DNA from: Bondarzewia mesenterica
Lineage: Eukaryota > Basidiomycota > Agaricomycetes > Russulales > Bondarzewiaceae
Assembly: GCA_004802705.1 (NCBI GenBank)
Contig: SGPL01000631.1
Coordinates: 1 to 17,761, forward strand
Length of the DNA stretch: 17,761 nucleotides
Reading direction: 5' to 3'
Numbering within the stretch: the stretch's first letter is position 1; each line of letters opens with the position of its first letter. The position numbers and the translations under genes were made by a program. The notes below the pieces were generated by a model that made no database searches, was not told the origin of the DNA, and saw only the letters and a program-made list of their open reading frames with translations. Positions 10,598-17,761 of the stretch are shown piece by piece.

Positions 10598-11283
10598 TGT
10601 CAAGAATAGTGTACTGCTCCTAAAACACCTAAGAAGAACGCAGTACNCAGTGCTTGGAGAAATGTCGTGGCNNCTATCTCATTTAATAATACATGAGGGG
10701 ACCTNTGACTGATTTCGATATTGACACGNNCTCTGTTGCTCNAANGACAATNNACTCCNGTGAGTTTCTCAGCCATGCACAGCTCCGAGTCTTGTCTCAT
10801 TTGCAAAGAGTTGCCGCCGATGTTTGAAATCCNTTTTCATTGAATCCTCGCACGCTGCTTTGTAGCGTAGTCAACCAAATTCCACACATTTCCATGTTTC
10901 CCCACCGAAGGGACGTTCAGAGTCAGCCATTTAGAGGTGATTGAATCTCCGTGAATCATTGCTTAATCAAGCCCTTGCTATCTGTGATCGCAATGCACAT
11001 TCCAATCATGGGTGACAGCATTTTCGAAGCACTTCTATCGTCTTCAAGTCCGAGACATCTTACATGGTGTTGATTCAATATCGAAGGTGCGCATTTCATT
11101 TCTGCCTCAACCTCACTGCATGTAATCAATAGGGTGGGAGAGGCCTGCATCACTAGACTCTGCTGGTTTCCCTCCATACCGATGAGGAGGGAGATTTAGA
11201 TACCTTGTGACTGGCGGTATCAGATCTCTTTTCCCTAGGAACAAAAATCTCTTTTCCTTTGCTTCCTACCATGCTAGCTCACC
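10598..11283. other. No gene recognised
   Basis: Short open frames exist on both strands but none has recognisable motifs or convincing codon use. The last 60 bp before 11284 are CT-rich (ctcttttcc repeated), which is common in fungal 5' leaders and may belong to the next gene. Ns stop at about 10760. Confidence 0.5.
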
Positions 11284-13139
11284 ATGGCTAACTCACAGTT
11301 TCAAGACCATCATGAGCAGACATTTGTCAATGATCTCGACCTATGGATGGCTGAGATGTCACAAATGGATGTTGACTTTGACAGGGTTTATCGTGAGTTT
11401 CAATTTCAGTTTTTTTGTTTGCTAATGGCGTCAAATTCACTCTTAAATCACTCAGCACTCGTGGCCACATCGGAAGACAACCTCCAGCAGCAAAATGCAA
11501 CATTTTCGCAGCAGCAGACCATGCTCCTACAGTCCCCACCTTTGCCTGCATCGTACAATCCAATGCATTCGTCAGTAGTCTTGAACATGAATCAGCATGA
11601 GCAGCAGATTGTGCAAGGTTTCATCATTTTATCACTCTTTATTTGTCCGCTGGCAGCTGATTTCATCCCAGAGTGGCAACCCCAGAACATCCCCAATATT
11701 CCACTTGGCTAGCTCCCTGCATTGGGGACCGTTAACCCAGGTATGCATTCATATGCTTGTACTATTTGTTATTTCTAATGCTCTCCTCAACATTAGCCAG
11801 GGATGTGCCCAATCCGCGAGCCTCTGTGCAGTGGATCCATGCACAAGAAGATGCCACTGATACGGATCCCCGGGGTCAGCTTCAGGTGGCCCCCTCCCTT
11901 GCATCGACACGTACATCCGTGTCCACCTCCAAGGCAAAATTGGACCTTCGGACAATGCTGCTTAAATATCCAGAGGTCTACTATGTTGTCAAGGATGCCA
12001 TTGACGTAACCATCGGGTACATATATGATAACACGGACAACCCGGAACGGCGGGCTGGGGAATCTGTTTGGGTGGGTACTAAGGACTCTAATGTGCTGGT
12101 CGTGCCACATTTCAGTGTCGTGGTTGCCGAGCACAAGATATGGGCCAGCAATCACCACCGGCCAATGAGGAGGCAGTCTGGTAAGTACATTAGGAATACT
12201 CCAATGTTTTGCTCACACCCGCTTGTGGTGCTCTCCCGTAGAAGACATTATAAGCAATAACCCAGAAATCATTGAACATGTGCATATTGTTCTTACTGCG
12301 GTGATCTCAAGTGCTGATGAGACACGTTTAGATTGGAAAGGGTGCGATTTATGAGAAGAGGAAAGTTGGGTGCACCAGCGCCATGGCAACAATTGGTTAC
12401 CGTTCTATGCTGGATCCCTCGGAGGTGGTTGCAGACAGACTTTGCTACTCGCTGTTCATGTACATCGCAGTAGACGATGCCGAAGGTGGATCGGCCACAG
12501 ATGAGATGATGCGCTGCCCAACATTAGACGAGAAGATTGCAAGAGCAAGAGACTGGCTGCAGGATGAAAAGTTCCTCCACAGCGGGGATAAAGATGCTCA
12601 GGTAAGTCGCTCCCCCTCCGTAATTGCTGGTCAATGTTTTAATGGCACGATCCAGGGACATCTCATCCGTGACTTCGGACACGAAGCCCTGGCTAATATA
12701 GTGCACAAAACATTTTACCAAGGGATGGGGCGTCACGGCCCAAAACATTCGACAGCACGCGGCCTTCAATGTTATTATTCTGCGCACCGCTCTGGCGAGC
12801 CCGTGCCATTTGCAAACAGGGTACCGTTCCTGGCTATTGCCCTAGCTGGCACAGTGGTAAGTGACCTAAATATACAATCTCATGTTATATCTAATTGTAA
12901 TTTTTTGCAGTCTCGGTTCATCCTCGATGGGTTCATCTCTACCAACCATAACAAAATGAAACCTTACGTCTATGAACAATTTTTTGATGGAATTTTGCAG
13001 GCACTGAATGGGTTGTCCGGGGAAAATTCGTTGAGGTGTCAACGGAAGTGGAAGACCCACTTAGAGTCGTAAGTGGTTTGCGCACGCCATTGTGTATAAT
13101 TAATTATCATCTATCTTTAGGTTCCCGACGAGGACATAA
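11284..13139 (+). pseudogene. Spliced gene with Gln-rich N-terminus and probable DUF6532-like domain, broken
   Basis: Start ATG 11284 (MANSQFQDHHEQTF). Exons read 11284-11392, 11456-11617, 11657-11740, 11797-12180, 12242 onward, to 12601, 12656-12856, 12911-13068 and 13121-13139 (TAA), with introns of 39-63 bp. The N-terminal third is low-complexity and Gln-rich (NLQQQNATFSQQQ). The middle has LDLRTMLLKYPEVYYVVKDA and EIIEHVHIVLTAVISSADET. The C-terminal part (HLIRDFGHEALANIVHKTFY, VPFLAIALAGT, FILDGF, YVYEQFFDGILQALNGL) follows the pattern I associate with DUF6532, a common domain of unknown function in Agaricomycetes. Two lesions: TAG at 11710-11712 inside exon 3, although both sides splice in one frame, and a 1-nt shift at about 12340 (GGG), where WKG passes into AIYEKRKVGC. 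It may instead be two genes, the second starting at ATG 12383. The C-terminus has an alternative open frame near 13000-13068. Confidence 0.55.
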
Positions 13140-13554
13140 TCGAGTGACTTCGTGTGCCCGTACATTTTCTATCTCTGTGTGTACTCGTGGCCCTCTCATG
13201 CTGTTGTCGCTCCACGTCTATAAGCTCTAACTTTCCATGACGCTCCTTCTTCTTCGTCTTTTCGTTTCTTTACTCTCGTCATGATCACACTATGCGTAGG
13301 GCCTCTGCCAGCAGATGTACGACCATCATAATCTGTCCCTTTTTTCGGTAAGAATCCCTTGCCACTATGGTTGCCTTGACGGTCCTGCAGTTTCTCGTAA
13401 ATTATACTACCTCTTCTGTCATCGCTTTGGGGAATTGTTTTACCTTTTTTACCCTGCCGCACCATATTTGGAGCCTTTCTGACTGCTTAAATTCAACATG
13501 AAGCTATATTGAGAAACGATTTGCTATCTTGAACGGGCATTCATTATAATGCAG
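13140..13554. other. No gene seen; pyrimidine-rich spacer
   Basis: This is T- and C-rich sequence downstream of the previous gene. It probably includes that gene's 3' region. No motif-bearing frame was found on either strand. Confidence 0.5.
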
Positions 13555-13903
13555 TGCCTAGAGGGTACGAATATGAAAGAGACAGGCTGCAGAAGAATTG
13601 GCGCAAGAGAGGACTGGATATAGCCTTTTTGCTATCAGATACCAAGGCGATGAAACCACTGCTCGCATATGTGCGTGACGCAGGCCGCTTCGGAACACAA
13701 TTTGGTACGTTGATATCTACAGATTAAATTTTGATGTCTACGCTCATTGGAGTTTGTCATTACAGATATCATAGACCGCGGACGAACACTCATAAAGCAC
13801 AACATATCCCTATCCCCCTTTTCTCTGTACTCACCACGGGTGGAAGGAAATTGTGGCCCACATCGCAAAAGAGTCTGGGAATTGGACAGCGGAGGGAGGA
13901 TAA
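13555..13903 (+). pseudogene. Unidentified spliced coding fragment
   Basis: An acceptor (TAATGCAG, ending 13554) precedes an open exon 13555-13704 reading PRGYEYERDRLQKNWRKRG, LDIAFLLSDTKAMKPLLAYV and RDAGRFGTQF. A GTACGT donor at 13705 and a TTACAG acceptor at 13765 join it in phase to DIIDRGRTLIKHNISLS. Further on, a second frame carries HHGWKEIVAHIAKESGNW and ends at TAA 13901-13903, suggesting a frameshift near 13840. The charged, helical composition and clean splicing argue for a protein-coding origin, but no start codon, no 5' exon and no family could be recognised. A retroelement-derived fragment is possible; I have no motif to prove it. Confidence 0.4.
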
Positions 13904-14253
13904 TGTGTGCACGAAAGGGGCTTTTTCCCACTGGGTTTTACTGCGCCTTGATGACCGTGCCAGCTCCAGGTTCTCTTGGTCTAAATGGTGTACTTATTGG
14001 ATTGTGGGATGGGACGAGCGGGACGGAACTATCTATCGTATGTAACACACCGCCCGCTGCACGCATCTCTGCACCATGACCAACACACTGCAACGGCTGC
14101 CACCCACATTCTAACAAACATCCTAACCCCCATTCACCCATCGCCATCGTGACCTTCCTCATTTCAACCTCTTCCCGTTATCATACTGGTCATTGCACGC
14201 ATGTGTATACGTCGGGCCCCATCTCAGTCTCTGCTTTTTACATGTGCATGCAT
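13904..14253. other. No gene recognised between the 13.7 kb fragment and the minus-strand gene
   Basis: A plus-strand frame stays open to TAA 14043-14045 but shows no family motif. The remainder (14046-14253) is C-rich and simple. It includes the 3' flank of the minus-strand gene that ends at 14254. Confidence 0.4.
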
Positions 14254-14671
14254 CTATTCTCCCAACTTCCTCACACCCTCTAACCATTTCTCCTTGAATT
14301 CCTCCAACGTCTGCGGCCAATCCAAGTCCAACTCCATCATCAGGAGCTTCCGGTGCGAATTCTTATTCACAAGCTTCTTCAACTTCACCTACGCCGCGCC
14401 TTTGTTGGCCTGCAGTACGAGATTTCTCAACATCTTCCCCCCAACCTCCCTCCTCTCACCCCAATCCCACCTGAAGCTAATGGTTTCATCTCTGTTTCCG
14501 TTCATTTTAGGCCACGCCCGCGAGCCGGGTTTTGCGGTTTGGGCGTCGGACAACATATTCTTGTATTTCTAAAGGGGTTTCGTGCAGGTTAATATATCAT
14601 TTAAATTGAAGACTTACTGATGCTGTCAACATTGGGAGCACTTTCTTTTCCAAATGCCTGAGCATCCCCAT
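14254..14671 (-). CDS. Small two-exon gene of unknown function with an internal TAG
   Basis: Not recognised. ATG at 14671 gives MGMLRHLEKKVLPMLTAS (exon 14671-14618, exactly 18 codons). An intron at 14569-14617 (GTAAGT..TTTAG, 49 bp) joins in phase to exon 2, which reads KYKNMLSDAQTAKPGSRAW, DETISFRWDWGERREVGGKM and LRNLVLQANKGAA before TAG at 14389-14391. The same frame continues for 44 more codons (VKLKKLVNKNSHRKLLMMEL, DLDWPQTLEEFKEKWLEGVR) to TAG at 14254-14256. The product would be 77 residues, or about 121 if the TAG is a mutation or error. It is basic, with no signal peptide or membrane segment. The coding-like quality past the TAG suggests the longer form is ancestral. Plus-strand open frames over the same DNA look less protein-like. 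Confidence 0.5.
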
Positions 14672-14873
14672 GGATCAGCAGAACAAAGGAGTTTTTGAAG
14701 TGGAGCGGTTGAGAGAATGAAAGAGACTGAGTGTGAAAGAGACTGCTATTTTCAGATGTTCTCGAGGAGACCAAACGACGCCAACTACAGTTGAACAATG
14801 CCTTCCGCATCTCAAAGGCTGCGTAATTATTCATGGTCTCTCAATTTATTGTGACTGGTGATTTGGTTTATAG

Positions 14874-16077
14874 TCCCAGCTGCAGCTTCGTTCTATGTCC
14901 CAACTACCAGACTTGCATCAGAATGAAGCGCACCCACTGCATATTATCACCGGACACCTCTCTGCAGACCCAGATGTGGCTTCTTTGCCAGCTATGGCTG
15001 TCACAGCACACCTGTATTTTGTCCTCATTAAAGCGAGGAGAACAGCTGACCGAGAGCGCATTCTGTTTTGGTTTAATGTAAGTTAATCCGGGCGAATGTA
15101 TGGGAAGAATGCTGACGGTCTATACTAGGGTGGACCAGGTTGCTCATCGTTCGATGGTCTCATGATGGAGACCGAGCGGATGGTAAGGGTGGTCTCAAAA
15201 CAGTTGAAAGAGGTTGGGAAGAGTATACGACAGTAGTTATGGTTTGTCTACTTTTCTATCTCGCTTATACCTTCTACATCATGTTTTTGCAGTCGACCAG
15301 CCTGCTGGTACAGGCTTTTCATATACCAGCACGGACCGATATGTGCATGAACTCGACGAGGTGCTTAGTTCAATATTTAACACTCAGGAACTGCTATATC
15401 TCTCTCTCTAGGCATCCCAGCAATTCATAGAATTCCTGCGCAACTTTTATATCGTTTTCCCAGAATATAAGTGCATGGATGTGGGTCCGTCGCAAAGTGT
15501 TATGCCTTCCTCTTCCAATTGAATAATTACCCCCAGATATATATCGGAGGCGAGAGCTTTGCTCGACAATATATCCCATATTTCTGTGCGTAATATGCAC
15601 ATAACTTCTCGTGCACAAGTTTTCTAATATTTTGTTCATTCAGCGGACCGGTTCTCAAATCAAATCTGAACGTTCAGTTGCACGGTGCAGCAATTGGCAA
15701 CAGATGGATAGACGCGCGGAGACAATATCCGTCATTCTTAGACTACGCGGTTAAGCATAGCATCATCGAAGAAAACTCCGAGGTCCATCATTGTTGCACA
15801 AGCATGCAATTGGAACTGGTCTAAATTGGCGACATTTTCCTCAGAATTATGAGAAAGGTAAAAAGGCAGTCGACGAGTGTAACGCTGTACTGAAAAACAT
15901 AGAAGATGAACTTATCAATGTCAATGTTTGTGAGCAGGTGATGGGCATTGTGAGTGAAGTTCGCAACCGAAAGTGAGCTTGTATTTCGAATCATTGTACT
16001 GTGCTCAGTTTTTCGCTAACTGACATTTTGCTGCCCAGCATTGACGGTCAATTAGTAGTTACCATAGGTCATCGTCA
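14874..16077 (+). pseudogene. KEX1: Kex1-like serine carboxypeptidase (S10), truncated and frameshifted
   Basis: Kex1 is a Golgi carboxypeptidase that trims basic residues from secreted proteins. Likely exons: 14874-15077, 15129-15241, 15293-15360, 15412-15480, 15537-15585, 15644-15782, 15845-15972 and 16039-16077. Motifs in order: [106 protein letters not shown]; the nucleophile box IGGESFARQYIPYF (usual Gly after Ala is Arg); GAAIGNRWIDARRQYPSFLD; and VDECNAVLKN. Frameshifts are needed near 14905, 15170, 15235 and 15649. The region after about 16077, which should carry the catalytic Asp and His, the transmembrane segment and the tail, is absent. No signal-peptide exon was found upstream. 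Three of its introns (15078, 15242, 15361) are each 51 bp. This is a dead, partial copy; the functional gene is presumably elsewhere. Confidence 0.88.
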
Positions 16078-16384
16078 GTAAGTGTCATAGTCTCGTTGGC
16101 AAGGCGTATTTATCGAGCCCTTACTCGACGTTCTTCCATCCAGCTCTTCATTTCACTCGCAGCTCCTGCATATCGTCCTCAGCTAGCGCTTACCTTCAAT
16201 CCTCGGCATAGTCCTTTGGTACAGCGAACATTGGATACCCTGCTCCACCTACCACAAGAACCATCTGTCGCATGGTAATGCTCAGTGGCTGTACGACATG
16301 ATGGTACCGTTACATGGTAATCCAGCTGTCGCCCGTGTTCTGTGCTACTCATTAGCACTCCTCATCGGACCCTATTCATCTGCG

Positions 16385-16846
16385 TGAGATGGCAAATGAT
16401 AACCCACACACTCAGTTATTTCATCTCCTTCGCGTTCATGGCCTACTGAGCACGCAGGCCGGATGCCTATGCGATTCAGCTGTTCATGCTGCCCTCGTTC
16501 ATCTCACTCACACTGCATTACACGTCGGATATACCTGGCAAGATCCTAGGCCGAACATGTATAACTGGAGTGCAGGCGCATCTCTCTTCGTCAACCCAAT
16601 ATCACATTCTTATCACAAACCCCGCACAGGCACCCAGCGCTGCTATCTTTCACAGTCATTGGCAAGGGTATCAACTTCGTGTTCGCGAAGCATGGGATAG
16701 TCAAGCAGGGCGAGCGCAAACTCGGGTCTATGAAGAAGCCCACCATCACTGCGAAGAAGGGCACGGACACCTCCGGGGATGAGACCACGCTGCACCGCCC
16801 TGGTGACAGCTTCATCTCCATCTCATTCTTCAGGATGTTGCCTTGA
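16385..16846 (+). pseudogene. Degraded coding-like sequence, unidentified (hydrophobic then basic segment)
   Basis: Two adjacent stretches have codons rich in C/G at third positions and protein-like translations. The first, from about 16390, reads WQMITHTLSYFISFAFMAY, a TGA, then AYAIQLFMLPSFISLTLHYT and SDIPGKILGRTCITGVQ, which suggests a membrane or hydrophobic protein. The second, in another frame from about 16566 to TGA 16844-16846, reads SFTVIGKGINFVFAKHGIVK, QGERKLGSMKKPTITAKKG and ETTLHRPGDSFIS. No family is recognised and no start, splice set or single frame joins them. Both could be relics of one gene after indels, or unrelated. The minus strand over 16591-16950 is also open but looks less protein-like. 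Confidence 0.3.
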
Positions 16847-17171
16847 GTCAAGGCGAAGTAAGTAGCAGTTACCTCGATCATATTGCGACATGTAAAAAAA
16901 CAGTAGTCATCACATTCGAAGAAAAATTTAGCTTGAAAATACTCATTCATGAATCATCTCTACATGGCTTGTTGTTTTGGATGTGCATGCGAAAGACTAG
17001 TAAATGTTATATTTTTACGGGTATCATGTTCAAATAGGAACAGCTCTGCCCGAAGGGCCATGTATTGATCTAAGCGTAATGTTGGCAGAATGTGAGTCTG
17101 CTCCCTGCGCCATGGTAGAGCAAATGCTACCTTTAAGTAGCACATCACGACGGCATGGGCTGACATGAACA
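16847..17171. other. No gene recognised
   Basis: AT-rich sequence with short open frames on both strands and no motif. A minus-strand frame (17277 down to 16960) is open for about 105 codons, but its translation is not recognisable and it overlaps the hairpin repeat. Confidence 0.4.
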
Positions 17172-17223
17172 GATGATGGCACACAAAAAATAGAAACTGG
17201 TCAAAATTGACCAGTTCATCATC
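17172..17223. repeat. Asymmetric hairpin repeat, copy A
   Basis: Inner arms aactggtcaa / ttgaccagtt (17195-17204 and 17207-17216) pair perfectly around a 2-nt loop. Outer arms gatgatg (17172-17178) and catcatc (17217-17223) also pair perfectly, leaving an A-rich bulge of 16 nt on the 5' side and none on the 3' side. A related copy lies about 207 bp downstream. Confidence 0.65.
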
Positions 17224-17378
17224 GGGGTTTGAGTCAATTTCATTCATTGAGCACGCATCTGCCAGAATTCTGTTCAACAGCCAGTTGATCGAAGAATGAA
17301 AGCAAACTTATATTGTATAGTAATTACAAGCCCTACAATGACAAGTCTAATGTGCTATGATACAAGTTGGTATGGACA

Positions 17379-17433
17379 GGTGATGGGATGCAAAAAAAGA
17401 TGGGAACCGATCAAATTTGATCTGTACATCACC
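17379..17433. repeat. Asymmetric hairpin repeat, copy B
   Basis: Inner palindrome gatcaaatttgatc (17409-17422), plus two outer pairs across one mismatch. Outer arms ggtgatg (17379-17385) and catcacc (17427-17433) pair perfectly, with an A-rich 5' bulge as in copy A. The flanks also resemble copy A (for example caattatattcactta against caatttcattcattga), so this is a diverged direct duplication of about 85 bp. Confidence 0.65.
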
Positions 17434-17761
17434 AGAATTCGAGCCAATTATATTCACTTATCACACACCCACCACTCGAAGAATGGCAGGACTCTTATAT
17501 TTCATTACTTATCTATAAACGACCTGAGCGGCAGGTGGCGCTGAGCTCTCGTATTACCAACTCTGACTGGTCATGTCGGGGCCTCACCGATTTCCTGATG
17601 CAGTGCGTACGGAGTTGGGGTCCGTCAGGGTCCATTACATCTACCACTCCACGCAAGTTTGTCGGACAAGGGTTTGTTCTCCTTGCGACAGGTATCACTA
17701 TCATACAAATTTATTTGTTCGATTGAATGAACACCTCCCTCAGCCATCCAGCTCTCCATGC
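17434..17761. other. No gene recognised to the window end
   Basis: A plus-strand frame is open from about 17535 to a TGA at 17724-17726, with a translation such as LSSRITNSDWSCRGLTDFL and GQGFVLLATGITIIQIYLFD. It has no ATG at its beginning and no recognisable family. Nothing else stands out. Confidence 0.35.

Noticed and set aside
12970..13068. Alternative C-terminal frame of the DUF6532-like gene (TEWVVRGKFVEVSTEVEDP)
   Set aside because: It stays open across the last intron, but the chosen frame continues the helical pattern YVYEQFFDGILQALNGL without an extra splice and also stops just after the intron. Kept as an alternative only.
14201..14592. Plus-strand open frames opposite the small minus-strand gene
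   Set aside because: Their translations are Pro/Ser/Leu-rich antisense shadows; the minus strand gives a spliced, charged and Trp-containing protein.
14601..14834. 77-codon minus-strand open frame and a short plus-strand frame (VLEETKRRQLQLNNAFRIS)
   Set aside because: Neither has a start and splice context that works; the first exon of the minus-strand gene uses a different frame (ATG 14671). The plus-strand piece is too short to support.
16591..16950. 119-codon minus-strand open frame
   Set aside because: It has no recognisable motif, and the opposite strand has the stronger third-position C/G pattern.
1..17761. tRNA, rRNA, CRISPR array, bacterial promoters or terminators
   Set aside because: None was seen on either strand; the introns and gene families indicate fungal nuclear DNA.

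Overview
The window looks like nuclear DNA of a mushroom-forming basidiomycete (Agaricomycetes). The coding stretches are broken by many short introns of about 40-70 bp with GT..AG ends. The recognisable families (Ty3/gypsy, Plavaka transposase, an expanded Spt5-like family, DUF6532-like proteins, Kex1-type carboxypeptidase) are typical of that group. No rRNA, tRNA, CRISPR array or bacterial-style operon was seen. Most genes here are damaged, so this is a transposon-rich, decaying accessory region.

Layout. 1-1272 (+) is the integrase end of a broken Ty3/gypsy pol gene, cut by the window edge. It abuts, tail to tail, a nearly full-length but inactivated Plavaka-type DNA transposase on the minus strand (5540 down to about 1275), whose eight introns can all be placed. 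About 250 bp upstream of its start, on the same strand, ends a long Spt5-like gene (8994 down to 5790, NGN plus KOW domains). Single N bases are scattered from about 5947 to 10760, so reading frames there are only partly resolved. 9499-9855 holds a short tandem duplication and the last part of a Pif1/Helitron-type helicase (+). 10072-10597 holds an unidentified two-exon relic (+).

11284-13139 (+) is a seven-intron gene with a Gln-rich N-terminus and a probable DUF6532-like domain, broken by one in-frame TAG and one frameshift. 13555-13903 (+) is an unidentified spliced fragment. 14671-14254 (-) is a small two-exon gene that I do not recognise, with a TAG about two thirds along. 14874-16077 (+) is a Kex1-like serine carboxypeptidase pseudogene that keeps the nucleophile motif but lacks the C-terminal half. 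16385-16846 has degraded coding-like sequence. 17172-17433 contains two related copies of an asymmetric hairpin whose paired bases differ between copies in a compensating way.

Apart from the transposons being mobile elements, no common pathway links these genes. The points most worth a second look are the Spt5-like gene sitting just upstream of Plavaka in the same orientation, the small minus-strand gene, and the paired hairpins. All assignments come from reading the sequence and recalling family motifs; no database search was run.
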